64,000 nucleotides of DNA from assembly GCF_003725735.1 (NCBI RefSeq), contig NZ_RJTM01000099.1, positions 36,732 through 100,731 on the forward strand, in the 5' to 3' direction. The position numbers were made by a program, and so were the translations under genes. Shown one piece after another: positions 9,400-18,616 of the stretch (within the stretch, counting starts at the first letter, position 1; the number at the start of each line of letters is the position of its first letter). The stretch is from Sinomicrobium pectinilyticum (lineage in GTDB: Bacteria > Bacteroidota > Bacteroidia > Flavobacteriales > Flavobacteriaceae). The notes beneath the pieces were generated by a model. That model saw only the letters and a program-made list of their open reading frames with translations. It was not told the DNA's origin and ran no database searches.

Positions 9400-10716
9400 T
9401 TAGTTTCCATCTGGTTTTACGGGTTCGAAACGCGGACTCATGGGTAAGGTCCAGTTTTTGAAATCATTAGGCCGGGCCGGAGTATATTCCAAAGGTTCCT
9501 TAATATATTTTTCCAGCCCGGTATGCTGTGACCGGACCGCACTCAACACACAAAGTGCTATTTCATGAGCTCCGAAATCATTGAAATGCGTATTGTCCGC
9601 AAGTTCTTTATCCTGCCCCGGAAAAGTGTGTGACGGGTATTGTACAAATGCCTTCCGGGACTTTTCGTCTCCCCAGGTCTCATATAGCACGGTGGTCATT
9701 GCGGTAAGGTCTATCAATGGCACATGGTGTTCTTTTGCCACTTTTCGCATAGCTTCCGGATAATCTCCATGGGTATCTTTCAACTTCCCTTCTCCGGTAA
9801 AATAACGACGCTGGGTAGGTGTGGCCAGTAATGGTATAGCTCCTTTTTCCCTGACATCTGTAATAAACTCAACCAGCAGGGCGGTATAATTCAGCCATGG
9901 GCCTTGACCTTCTCCTTTCTGTTTTTCATCGTTATGGCCAAACTCAATGATGACATAATCCCCTTTTTGGATCAGGGACAGGATTTTCTCCCATCTCTTC
10001 CGGGCTTTGAACGAACTCAGCGAGGCCCCCGAGGAAGCATAATTGGCCACTGCAATGTTATCGTTCAGGTATTGTGTAATAAACTGCCCCCAGGAGGCCC
10101 AGGGCGCCAGGTCCTGATCGGTTACCGTCGAATCCCCCGCCAGGAAAAGAGTGGTCATGTCCGACACGGGAGTTATGACCAGTTTTCTCACTGCTGTTCC
10201 CCTTGAAAATTCCAGGGTCAGTTTGTCGTCCCAGTTCAGTTCTGATTTTTCCCGGTCCTTCAGGCGGACCGCTTCTCCCTCCCCGATCTGAATGCTTCTG
10301 AGGTTGATTACAAAACTTTCGGTTCTGACCTCTCCTGCTTCCAGTTTTTCTTCAGCCAGCATAATCCTTTTGGATTCGGCTTTGACCGTGTTGTTTGACG
10401 GAAAATCATCACTTCCCAGTTCAACGGTTACTTTATAATTCCCTTCGGGAAGGCTTACGGAAAAATATACCGGTGCTTCAGCGACAAAGCTTCGCTGTCT
10501 CATGGATACTTTCTCTCCGGTATTGAAATCAAAACCGTAACCGTCCTGCCCGTAAGGAAAAGAAGAAGCTATTCCTTCTCCTTCCGAAATAGCATTTTGC
10601 CCGAAAGTGAATATTAACGGTTCTTCCTCAGGATTATTCGCACGGGACTGGCCTTGCAGAACAGGGATACAAGACAACAGGCACAGGGCCGTCCGATAAA
10701 GTTGCGTTCTATACAT
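9400..10716 (-). CDS. Rhamnogalacturonan acetylesterase-like SGNH hydrolase (CE12)
   Basis: 438 residues. A signal peptide is followed by an N-terminal beta-sandwich (about 30-185) and an SGNH hydrolase domain. The catalytic blocks are LFLAGDSTVTDQD (nucleophile Ser, about 195), the Gly block in NYASSGASL, IIEFGHND with the oxyanion Asn, and DNTHFNDFGAHEIA with the Asp/His pair. This is the CE12 pattern of rhamnogalacturonan and related acetylesterases, often with this added N-terminal domain. It would deacetylate PUL oligosaccharides in the periplasm. It lies between a GH2 gene and a gene-poor stretch holding decayed gene tails. The acetylated substrate may be a pectin or a hemicellulose; GH12 in the same locus favours the latter. 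Confidence 0.85.
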   Translation of the reverse strand: MYRTQLYRTALCLLSCIPVLQGQSRANNPEEEPLIFTFGQNAISEGEGIASSFPYGQDGYGFDFNTGEKVSMRQRSFVAEAPVYFSVSLPEGNYKVTVELGSDDFPSNNTVKAESKRIMLAEEKLEAGEVRTESFVINLRSIQIGEGEAVRLKDREKSELNWDDKLTLEFSRGTAVRKLVITPVSDMTTLFLAGDSTVTDQDLAPWASWGQFITQYLNDNIAVANYASSGASLSSFKARKRWEKILSLIQKGDYVIIEFGHNDEKQKGEGQGPWLNYTALLVEFITDVREKGAIPLLATPTQRRYFTGEGKLKDTHGDYPEAMRKVAKEHHVPLIDLTAMTTVLYETWGDEKSRKAFVQYPSHTFPGQDKELADNTHFNDFGAHEIALCVLSAVRSQHTGLEKYIKEPLEYTPARPNDFKNWTLPMSPRFEPVKPDGN

Positions 10717-11143
10717 GGAAAATTGTTGTTGTGTATTTACTTTCCGGTCTTATTTCTTATTTCACGGTCAAAATAGTATATCCCGGTACCATATCCATCC
10801 TGTACTGTGATGATATGTCCAAATAATTTCCAATATATCCCGAAACAGAACGACGAAAAATCCACCCGGTTTTATTCAGATACCTGTAGATTTAAATTAT
10901 TCCGGTCCCATCAATATTTTCCCCGGAATTTGTTTTGTGGAAATTTAAGATAAACCTCCGGATGTAAACAGGGCCCTCCTCCTCTGCAGGCATGGCCGGC
11001 ATTGCCCTGGCCCTGCTCCAGAATAACAGGAGTGGTGTATGTATAAAGAATGCTAATTCACCTATAGTTCGTATGCGTTTTTTTTTACTTTGTATATCAC
11101 CCATAAGCATTATATGAAAATTCTTGTGTTTTGGAACACTTCT
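10717..11143. other. Intergenic stretch without a supported gene
   Basis: 427 bp upstream of the CE12 gene. A short minus-strand frame at 10892-11110 has no family resemblance and implausible composition. The stretch probably holds the CE12 promoter and further decayed sequence continuing from the gene tails at 11144-11356. I see no clear terminator or RNA. Confidence 0.4.
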
Positions 11144-11356
11144 TCACTTTAATCCTTCCAGCAGGGCATTCAATACATCGGTGTCAAAAACCGTATGATC
11201 AGCACGGTTAAAGATCCCGAAACCATTATTACCAATACTTCCTTCATCTTTAAAGTATTTGGTTGTGTGTGTTCAGATGCTATGTTGCGGGAGTTATTTT
11301 TTAAGAACCGGAGCCCGTCCCCCGCTTTTACCGAGTTCTATAACGTAGTTTAATGT
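11144..11356 (-). pseudogene. Tails of one or two lost PUL genes
   Basis: Read on the minus strand in one frame, two protein-like blocks survive. LNYVIELGKSGGRAPVLKK ends at a TAA (11294-11296). After seven codons containing another stop comes a block of about 39 residues that begins TKYFKDEGSIGNNGFG, contains FNRADHTVFDTDVLNALLEG and ends in a TGA (11144-11146). Codon choice and composition look coding, but neither block has a start. They look like C-terminal ends of catabolic enzymes removed by deletion between the GH12 and CE12 genes. I could not assign either to a named family. Confidence 0.45.
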
Positions 11357-11448
11357 GCCAATCAGCAAATTTGACAATGGACTGATAAGTTTTATCTTAT
11401 TCCTCACTTATTGACCAGTTAACACATTGATTTGCCAATTGGCACATT
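11352..11448. repeat. Long imperfect inverted repeat after the GH12 gene
   Basis: Arms 11352-11370 and 11430-11448 match at 17 of 19 positions when inverted (AATGTGCCAAT-x2-GCAAAT). The right arm contains the perfect palindrome TGCCAATTGGCA (11433-11444). It lies just past the GH12 stop, so it may fold as a large hairpin at the end of that transcript. There is no clear T tract, so terminator function is only a suggestion; an intergenic repeat element is the alternative. Confidence 0.4.
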
Positions 11449-11456
11449 ATTCAATT

Positions 11457-12299
11457 CTAATTATAGGATACCCAATAACTATTGGTAATGAAATCCTTAC
11501 CTCCGGGAGATGCGCTTATCTCGTATCCGAGTTGTACAGTACTCAGGGTAATCGCTTCATTTTTAAACCATTTCTCGTTCGGGGTCTGGGCTGTCCGATC
11601 TTTTATCCAGTTCAATACCGCTTTTATATCTACCGTAGCTGCCGAGGTATTTCCTGTTCTTACAAAGGAAAATACCCGGTTGCCTATACCCTGTTCTTCA
11701 TTGCCGTTATGACCGTTGTATATATTCCAGGTATGACCGCCTATGTAAACATTGGTAGCGACGGGAATGGGATTTCCGGTACCGGACCACTCGTAAGAGA
11801 TAGGTTTAACCCCGCCTTCTTTGTGCATCCATAGCATGATCTCATAGTCGTGATTATTACACCATATGTCATAAGCTGCAACATAATGCCCGCCGGACGG
11901 CACGTTTATATCAAAACCGGAAGTACAACTGTTCAGGGCATTGATGTTGATATTCACATTCCTGCTGCTGTTGGGATAGGATTTTATGCCATCCGTATCG
12001 GGATGATTAGCCCATACGCCCCAGTTGCTATAACTGTTGGCCCACATTACCTGTACACTGCCGTCTACCATGCCCCAGATATTGTTGTATAGGGTATAAT
12101 CGCCGTTGTTCCATGAACCGTATCGTTCATCTGTGGACCAGGCTACAGCCTGGGCAGCTGCCGATGTTCCTTCCCCTGCCGTTCGGGCAGTGGAAAACTC
12201 GGCTTCGGAAAGATCCGCCACCTGATCTTCTTCCTGATTGCATGAAACTGCCAGCACCAGGGCTAAAATTCCTGTTGTAATGTTAGTTTTTGTTCTCAT
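11457..12299 (-). CDS. GH12 endo-beta-1,4-glucanase / xyloglucanase lipoprotein
   Basis: 280 residues. The lipoprotein signal ends in LALVLAVSC, with Cys at about 20 followed by NQEED, an acidic stretch like Bacteroidota surface-export signals. After a linker (about 25-50) a single GH12 jelly-roll fills the protein. The nucleophile Glu is in YEIMLWM (about 153), GGHTWNIYNG is the conserved GH12 block, and the acid/base Glu is in VQLGYEIS (about 260). The family cuts internal beta-1,4-glucan bonds, in many members xyloglucan. As a likely surface enzyme it would make the first cut before SusC/SusD import. GH12 is comparatively uncommon in Bacteroidota PULs, where GH5 or GH9 usually fills this role. 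Confidence 0.85.
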   Translation of the reverse strand: MRTKTNITTGILALVLAVSCNQEEDQVADLSEAEFSTARTAGEGTSAAAQAVAWSTDERYGSWNNGDYTLYNNIWGMVDGSVQVMWANSYSNWGVWANHPDTDGIKSYPNSSRNVNININALNSCTSGFDINVPSGGHYVAAYDIWCNNHDYEIMLWMHKEGGVKPISYEWSGTGNPIPVATNVYIGGHTWNIYNGHNGNEEQGIGNRVFSFVRTGNTSAATVDIKAVLNWIKDRTAQTPNEKWFKNEAITLSTVQLGYEISASPGGKDFITNSYWVSYN

Positions 12300-12331
12300 A
12301 AGATATTGGGTTTTAATTAAAAAATTGGTTT

Positions 12332-12505
12332 TTATTTTGAACGGAAGACCGATGGCGGATGCATTCCCGGTCTTCTGTCATCGGTTACCTGTCCCTTTAT
12401 ATTTATTTCTTCGGAAGCGGTTACCATTCCCCCGGCAATACCCCGGTAAGGTACTTCTACAGGACAATTCCGGACTTTGTTTTCCATATTGTTTTCCTTC
12501 CTCAT
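12332..12505 (-). CDS. Possible 57-residue ORF between GH12 and GH97
   Basis: An ATG-to-TAA frame of 57 codons on the PUL strand starts MRKENNMENKVRNCP and contains EEINIKGQVTDDRRP and HPPSVF. No signal peptide is seen and I do not recognise a family. The second half faintly resembles the start of a CarboxypepD-regulatory domain (G-x-V-T-D ... P-x-x-SVF) like that of the SusC protein here, so it may be a remnant rather than a gene. Its position in a 235-bp gap inside the operon is the main reason to list it. Confidence 0.25.
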   Translation of the reverse strand: MRKENNMENKVRNCPVEVPYRGIAGGMVTASEEINIKGQVTDDRRPGMHPPSVFRSK

Positions 12506-12534
12506 TCTGTTGAATGATTTCCGGGAGTTGGATA

Positions 12535-14541
12535 TTACTTTTTCACAAACCGAATAGCGGTCCCGCCACCTTTTCCCAAATGTAGCTCCAGGTGATCATT
12601 CGAGGTCACTTCCCTGGTACTGATCTCAACCCTGGAAGGATGTGTTTCATATCCGGTCCGTTCGGCATCAGTATAGATCTGAGCCTCGTAATCAATACCA
12701 TCATCAAGAAAGTCCAATGCGATGTCGAGGTCTCTCGCTTCTTCATTAGTGATACTTCCCAGGTACCAGTCGTCGCTGTTCCTGTCTTTCCTTACGGTAG
12801 TAATATATTCACCGATCTCCGCATTCAGCACTTTGGTATCGAACCAGTCTACGGGCACATCTTTCAAAAATTGAAATGCCGGGTTACCGTCGTAATTTTC
12901 CGGGAGATCGGCCAGCATCTGAACGGGTGAGTACAATACCACATACAAGGCCAGTTGTTTGGCGGCTGTGGTGTGAACGTCCCGGCCCGGATGTCCCTGC
13001 TTGATCTCCACATCCAGTATTCCCGGGGTGAAATCCATGGGGCCGGCCAGCATCCTGGTAAACGGCAGAATAACCTCATGTGAAGGCGGATTACCCTCGC
13101 TCCAGGCATTGTATTCCTGCCCTCTTGCCCCTTCGCGTGCCATCATGTTGGGATAGGTCCTGCGCTCGCCGGTATCCTTTATAGGCTCATGAAAGTTCAC
13201 GGCAAGCTGGTATTCCACAGCCTTATCTAACACAAACCTGTAGTAATTCACCCCGAATTGCCCGTGATGCCATTCTTTCATGTTCAATTTTGAACCTACC
13301 TGGCCGATTTTTATATCGTGCATTCCATATTTTTGGTATAGCCCCATGCCCGCATCTATCTGTTTCAGATAGTTGATAATATTGGACCCGGTTTCGTGGT
13401 ACCCGATAATTTGCACTCCTTTCGACCGGGCATAATCGGTCACTTCTTTAAGGTTGAACCTGTCGGCATTCTCGGTGAAACTGAACATGTGCATGGCATT
13501 TTCGTACCACTGCGGGGTCCACCCCTTGTTCCACCCTTCGATGAGGAGATGGTCTATGCCAAACTTCTCGCAGTAATCGACATACATTCTGGCATTTTCA
13601 GTGGTGGCACCCTGTATCGGGCTTTCCCAGAACGAATATTTGCCTATATGCATCCCCCACCAGATACCGAGGTATTTGTGCGGTTCTATCCAGCTGGTAT
13701 CTTCCAGTTTGTTGGGGTCGTTCAGGTTCAGTATCATGTACGAGGTAATCAGGTCTCCCGGTGTTTCGGCGATCTGGAGGGTACGCCACGGTGTGGTGAA
13801 CGACCCGTTGGTCTTTACCCGGTCGCCATCGGCCCAAGGTACCAGATCGCATTTCAGGTCGGTCTTGTTTTTACGGGCCAGTGTCATACTGGCATAATCG
13901 ATAAGTTTTGCTTCGTGGAAGCTTAAAAACAAGCCGTTATTGCTCTTAATGGTGAGCGGTGTATGAACAGTGTCCAGTGTACTTACCGGCGATTTGGTAA
14001 ACAAATATTCATAACGGTCGGCCTGATAAGTCGGAATCCACCAGGCGTCGCCATCACTACTGAGGTTAAAACGGGTAAGCTCGTCCATGATTACCAGGCT
14101 GTCCCCGGTGTTGTTGCCGGGATACCGGTACCGAAAAGCAATACCGTCGTCAAAAGCCCTGAACTGTATTTTAAGTTGTCTTTTTTGCTCCGATTCTTCC
14201 TGAAGGACGACTTCCAGTTGTTGATAATGGTCCTGTATAAACTGCTTTTCACCCCAGACCTGCTCCCAGGTTTCGTCATAATCGGAAATATCTGTACTTA
14301 ATACTTTGAAATTGTTGTAAAGGGAATCCCCTTCCTTAAACACAAACCCCATTTCGGATGCATTAATGACACCGGTTTCCCCGTGTTTTACCGAGTATGA
14401 CGGTTTTCCTTCTTTTAACTCAAAAGTTATAACATTCTTTCCGTTTGGGGAATGGACAATTACTTTCGCGTCCTTGTTTTCGGGTGTCCCGCAGCTACAT
14501 AAAAGGACTATGAGCACTGCGGATGTAAGCTTTCTTATCAT
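12535..14541 (-). CDS. GH97 alpha-glucosidase/alpha-galactosidase (SusB family) lipoprotein
   Basis: 668 residues from the ATG at 14541, which opens a compact lipoprotein signal (VLIVLLCSC). An ATG at 14562 would add seven residues. The fold order is the GH97 one: an N-terminal beta-sandwich (about 30-280), a TIM barrel (about 290-560) with HLLIEGWNKGW, VNFHEPIKDTGERRTYPN and GQEYNAW, then a C-terminal beta domain. The His-Glu of FHEP matches what I remember of the inverting SusB-like subgroup; retaining members differ here. It cleaves alpha-linked glucose or galactose from oligosaccharides. It sits 21 bp after the GH2 gene and before GH12. Galactosyl decoration of the PUL substrate would explain it. 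Confidence 0.85.
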   Translation of the reverse strand: MIRKLTSAVLIVLLCSCGTPENKDAKVIVHSPNGKNVITFELKEGKPSYSVKHGETGVINASEMGFVFKEGDSLYNNFKVLSTDISDYDETWEQVWGEKQFIQDHYQQLEVVLQEESEQKRQLKIQFRAFDDGIAFRYRYPGNNTGDSLVIMDELTRFNLSSDGDAWWIPTYQADRYEYLFTKSPVSTLDTVHTPLTIKSNNGLFLSFHEAKLIDYASMTLARKNKTDLKCDLVPWADGDRVKTNGSFTTPWRTLQIAETPGDLITSYMILNLNDPNKLEDTSWIEPHKYLGIWWGMHIGKYSFWESPIQGATTENARMYVDYCEKFGIDHLLIEGWNKGWTPQWYENAMHMFSFTENADRFNLKEVTDYARSKGVQIIGYHETGSNIINYLKQIDAGMGLYQKYGMHDIKIGQVGSKLNMKEWHHGQFGVNYYRFVLDKAVEYQLAVNFHEPIKDTGERRTYPNMMAREGARGQEYNAWSEGNPPSHEVILPFTRMLAGPMDFTPGILDVEIKQGHPGRDVHTTAAKQLALYVVLYSPVQMLADLPENYDGNPAFQFLKDVPVDWFDTKVLNAEIGEYITTVRKDRNSDDWYLGSITNEEARDLDIALDFLDDGIDYEAQIYTDAERTGYETHPSRVEISTREVTSNDHLELHLGKGGGTAIRFVKK

Positions 14542-14562
14542 TTCTATTTTTTTGGATATCAA

Positions 14563-17076
14563 TTAGTGATTTAATGACGTTTGGGTTTTAGCCTGCTCCG
14601 GGCTTTCCGAGAGACTGCCCGATCTGACCCTCAATGTTCCGGGTCTTAAATTATTGCTTTGGGCCGTGATTTGGATTTCTCCCTCTGTTCCGGAAGATTG
14701 TACGATGACCAGGCATTTTCCGTAAAAGGCTTTTCTGTTTATGGATTTAAAGGATTCGTGACTGGTAGGATCACCGTTGTCTACACCGATAATTTTTCCA
14801 GGGCCGGATATTTCAAATCCGATCCTGTTAGTTGCCGTCGGGACTAAATTGCCGTCCTTATCCACAACGGAAACAGTAATAAAGGAAAGATCCCTGCCAT
14901 CTGCCAAGATGGAATTTCTGTCAGCCTCCAGTTCTATTCGGGCAGGCTCCCCGGCGGTCTTGATTTCTCTGACCGCTACTTCCCTACCGTCTTTTCTTGA
15001 AACAGCTTTTAATGTTCCGGGGGCAAAAGGGACACGCCACATCACGTGCAGGTCATCATCTTTCTTGGAACGTTTTCCGAGTGATTCCCCGTTTAGGTAT
15101 AGTTCCACTTCATCCGCTTTGGAATAATATGCCCATATATCAACTTCCCTTCCGGGTTCCCAGTTCCAGTGCGGGAACACATGAAGAATGGTTTCGTCGG
15201 TCCACTCACTTTTGTACATATAGTATGCATCTTTTGGGAAACCGGCGAGGTCTATCACACCAAAATAAGAGCTTCTGGAGGGCCAGACATAAGGGGTAGG
15301 TTCGCCCAGGTAATCAAAACCGGTCCAGATGAACATCCCGGACATAAAATCGTGTTTTTTGATCACCTTCCACGTCTCTTCATGGGTGGAACCCCAGGGA
15401 GCACTTACCTGGTCATAAGCCGAAACGGTATTGTCCGGGTTCCCCTCCAGGAAAAGCTGGTCCCAGCGGTAAGGCCATCTTTTAACGGAATCAGACCTCT
15501 GATCGTAATATCCCCTTGTGGCCAGCGCCGAAGTAGTTTCGGTGGCGATAAAGGGTATATCCGGGAAATTGACCTGATGCTGTGTGTAGGTCTGGTGGGC
15601 ATAATTATAACCGATGAGGTCCAGAGCTCCTGATCCGGCCAGGGCATTCGGTTTTGCAGGGCCGGCAAACTGTAAAGTAACATTATCTTTATTTGTATGA
15701 ATGGGTGGGTTCATTCCTGCGGTTACCGGTCGGGTACTATCCAGACTTTTGACAATTTTTGATAGTTTTCTGCCGATCTCGGCACCTCGTTGTCCCCACT
15801 GTTCCGGGATTTCATTACCGATACTCCACATAAAAACACTGGGGTGGTTACGGTCGCGTTTAATAAAATCCTTAAGATCCCGTTCATGCCACTCCTCCCA
15901 GTACAGGCTGTAATCGTATTCGGATTTGCTTTTTTCCCACATATCGAAAATTTCATCCATGACGATAAAGCCCATCTTATCACAGAGTTCCAGCAGTTCC
16001 GGGGCAGGCGGATTATGAGACGTCCTTATGCCGTTTACACCCATTCCCTTCAGTATTTCCAACTGTCTTTCCAGGGCCCGCGTATTGATGGCAGCTCCCA
16101 GGGCTCCAAGATCATGGTGATTGCAAACACCTTTTATCTTTACCTGTTTTCCGTTCAGGATAAATCCTTTATCGGGATCAAAAGTGAAACTGCGGATACC
16201 AAAGGGCGTTTCATGGCTGTCTGCCAGTTTACCGCTGATATAAATATCAGTTTTCAGCGTGTATATATTTGGTATTTCTACCGACCAGAGCTCAGGATTT
16301 TTTATGTGGTGGTCATCGATAATGAGTTTGGTTTCTCTCGTTTTCAGTGTTACTGTTTGTTCTTTTTCTGACATCTTTCTACCCCGGAAAAGCACCGAGG
16401 TTTTGATAACCCCTTTCCTGTCCCCGGGATGGTTGTTCACTACTTCCACCTCCACATGAACATCGGACCGGGTTTTGTCTACACTTGGGGTGGTTACATA
16501 AGTGCCGTGGTTTTTTACGTGTATTTTATCCGTTATGATCAGCCATACATTACGGTAAATTCCCGAACCGGAATACCAGCGGGAATTGGGTTGCCGTGAA
16601 TTATCGACCTTTACCATCAGCGTGTTTTCCGATCCCCAGTTGAGGTAAGGCGTCAGGTCATATTCAAAGCTGATATACCCATTGGGGCGTTTTCCGAGTA
16701 ATTTTCCGTTGAGGTATACTTCGCTGTTCATGTAAACCCCGTCAAACTGTATATACACCTGTTTACCGGTATATTCGGAAGGGATACCGAAGGTCTTTTT
16801 GTAATAACCAATACCTCCCGGTAATGCGCCACCACCAAAAGTAGCCGGATGTTTTTCATCAAAATCACCTTCAATACTCCAGTCATGCGGAAGATCCAGT
16901 GACCTCCAGTTATTGACCAGCGTATCTTTTTCAACCGGATCCGAAAGCTGAAAATCCCAGTTTCCGGTGAACAGTTGTTTACGTTTTACATCCTGGGACA
17001 CTCTATCGGGATTACAGGATGTTACCAACAGGGCAAGAATGAATATGGATTTATATATAGAATATATTTTATTCAT
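14563..17076 (-). CDS. Glycoside hydrolase family 2, beta-galactosidase-type lipoprotein
   Basis: 837 residues. The lipoprotein signal is FILALLVTSC (Cys about 21). The sugar-binding domain carries LDLPHDWSIEGDF and GGALPGGIGYYKK, typical of GH2 beta-galactosidases. An Ig-like domain and TIM barrel follow, with the acid/base Glu in MWSIGNEIPEQW (about 422) and the nucleophile Glu in FIATETTSA (about 513). Ig-like C-terminal domains (about 680-820) follow. It probably removes beta-galactosyl tips from the imported or surface-held glycan. It follows the surface glycan-binding gene by 92 bp and directly precedes GH97. The second GH2 of the locus lacks a lipobox, so the two may act in different places or on different linkages. 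Confidence 0.88.
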   Translation of the reverse strand: MNKIYSIYKSIFILALLVTSCNPDRVSQDVKRKQLFTGNWDFQLSDPVEKDTLVNNWRSLDLPHDWSIEGDFDEKHPATFGGGALPGGIGYYKKTFGIPSEYTGKQVYIQFDGVYMNSEVYLNGKLLGKRPNGYISFEYDLTPYLNWGSENTLMVKVDNSRQPNSRWYSGSGIYRNVWLIITDKIHVKNHGTYVTTPSVDKTRSDVHVEVEVVNNHPGDRKGVIKTSVLFRGRKMSEKEQTVTLKTRETKLIIDDHHIKNPELWSVEIPNIYTLKTDIYISGKLADSHETPFGIRSFTFDPDKGFILNGKQVKIKGVCNHHDLGALGAAINTRALERQLEILKGMGVNGIRTSHNPPAPELLELCDKMGFIVMDEIFDMWEKSKSEYDYSLYWEEWHERDLKDFIKRDRNHPSVFMWSIGNEIPEQWGQRGAEIGRKLSKIVKSLDSTRPVTAGMNPPIHTNKDNVTLQFAGPAKPNALAGSGALDLIGYNYAHQTYTQHQVNFPDIPFIATETTSALATRGYYDQRSDSVKRWPYRWDQLFLEGNPDNTVSAYDQVSAPWGSTHEETWKVIKKHDFMSGMFIWTGFDYLGEPTPYVWPSRSSYFGVIDLAGFPKDAYYMYKSEWTDETILHVFPHWNWEPGREVDIWAYYSKADEVELYLNGESLGKRSKKDDDLHVMWRVPFAPGTLKAVSRKDGREVAVREIKTAGEPARIELEADRNSILADGRDLSFITVSVVDKDGNLVPTATNRIGFEISGPGKIIGVDNGDPTSHESFKSINRKAFYGKCLVIVQSSGTEGEIQITAQSNNLRPGTLRVRSGSLSESPEQAKTQTSLNH

Positions 17077-17168
17077 CGGATTGATTAAGGGTTAAAAAAA
17101 ATGGGCTGCCTCCAAGCGATGAAAATTCACCAATACCGAAAACAGCCTCATAATCAACAATCTATAGT

Positions 17169-18593
17169 TTATGGTATAACATAATGGAAGGCGAACCATT
17201 CGTCTTTAGATTCGTCGTAACTTGTTCCGAACCAGATACCTTTTTCTGTAAATTCGTCGCCATATGCTTTCACTACTGTGATGACACTGGCTGTGGAATT
17301 CAGCTCACTATCAGGGTTTTGTAGCAAGGTTTCCCCTTCCAGTGTAACTTCGTTCGTCTCTTCGTTAATGCTGAACGTTCCTGTGGTTTGTACGTTATTT
17401 TGATAACGGGTGTAATTTAATGTACCACCGAACTGGTCAAACCTGATCCATGCTCCATGTACAGCAGCGTTCCAGCTATCGTTCCAGCCCCAATCGTACG
17501 AACTTTCCCAGCTTTCGGTCCACCCGTTCCCCCCGGCGATCCAGTCGATAGGGTTCCCGTCGGCATCTACTGTCCAGGTTCTTCCGGACCCGGCGCCACC
17601 GGTGAGCATACCCAGTAATTCTCCGGGAGCAAAGGAAGGATCGAAACCTTCGTCGGGCTCAGGGATGGTTTCTTCGGGTTGCCAGTTGTCGCTGTATTCT
17701 TTGGAGATGAAGTTGTAGACCAGGTACGCAGCCCCGTCACAACTGGCTTTTCTCAATACCCCGAGTTGCATGGTCTCTTCGGTTAAAGAAAATATTCTTA
17801 TACTCCCCCAGTTATCTACACAGCTTTCGTTGCTTTCCTGGTGCAATATGGCCACATCGATCAGATTGAGTGTCTTGGCATTCTGGTCCAGGAAATAAGT
17901 TCCGGATTCAGTACCTCTCGAGGGAATCATCAAATGCTCGGCAGTAACAAACGGCCCTCCGTCCAGGCTAAAGGTTATGGAACCGTAATCTCCGGCGGGA
18001 GCGAGCCATTGGTTTCCGGCCCAATCGGGATTCCAGTTCCAGCAATCTCCGTCTTCAGCGTAGCAACCGGTATCTCCTCCATCCCAGGAGCCTCCTTCCG
18101 CCAGCCATCCGTTGTCGGTTCCATAGAAATATTGTGGTCCGTCAAAATATTTGGAAACCCCGTCCGCATCCAGGTCCAGGTACCAGGTTTTGGACTTTCC
18201 AACCCCTCCGGAAAGTGCATTCCAGAGCGGATCACTTACATAGTTGAGGTTATCGTCCTTAACGGTTATATTCACAGGGTCCATTTCTACCACTCCACCT
18301 GCGGTTGATGCAGAAAATTTGATGGTGTATTCACCTTTAAAAGCATATCTGACAGTATCTATGGCGCGATTGGAACGCCCGGTGCCATAATCCCATATGG
18401 AAACAGTCTCCGGAGTATTGTTTATCAGGATCACCGTATTCCCTCCTGCATCAGCATCGAAATCCTGGATTACTTCAAAATGAATATCGGATTTACTGAG
18501 CTTTTCCCCCAGTTCGTAATCGTTATTCTGACAGGAGGTAAAGAGAAGCCCCGTCAGCAATAACACGGATAAAGTATATCTGAAAAGTTTCAT
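17169..18593 (-). CDS. PUL surface glycan-binding lipoprotein (SusE/F position)
   Basis: 474 residues with a lipoprotein signal (LLLTGLLFTSC, then QNNDYE). A PKD-like domain (about 35-110) is followed by two related Trp/Gly-rich beta domains, one beginning DPLWNALSGGVGKSKTWYL (about 120) and the other ELLGMLTGGAGSGRTWTV (about 325). Several exposed Trp-rich stretches (for example WNWNPDWAGNQW) are suited to stacking on sugars. It is encoded directly after susD, the usual place for a SusE/F-like or SGBP-B protein, and would hold the polysaccharide at the cell surface for GH12 and SusCD. I do not recognise a named family beyond this role. Confidence 0.7.
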   Translation of the reverse strand: MKLFRYTLSVLLLTGLLFTSCQNNDYELGEKLSKSDIHFEVIQDFDADAGGNTVILINNTPETVSIWDYGTGRSNRAIDTVRYAFKGEYTIKFSASTAGGVVEMDPVNITVKDDNLNYVSDPLWNALSGGVGKSKTWYLDLDADGVSKYFDGPQYFYGTDNGWLAEGGSWDGGDTGCYAEDGDCWNWNPDWAGNQWLAPAGDYGSITFSLDGGPFVTAEHLMIPSRGTESGTYFLDQNAKTLNLIDVAILHQESNESCVDNWGSIRIFSLTEETMQLGVLRKASCDGAAYLVYNFISKEYSDNWQPEETIPEPDEGFDPSFAPGELLGMLTGGAGSGRTWTVDADGNPIDWIAGGNGWTESWESSYDWGWNDSWNAAVHGAWIRFDQFGGTLNYTRYQNNVQTTGTFSINEETNEVTLEGETLLQNPDSELNSTASVITVVKAYGDEFTEKGIWFGTSYDESKDEWFAFHYVIP

Positions 18594-18616
18594 GTCTTAT
18601 CGTTTTAAATTAACTG

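Noticed and set aside
10892..11110. Minus-strand 72-codon frame upstream of CE12
   Set aside because: No signal, domain or start context, and unnatural composition; treated as non-coding.
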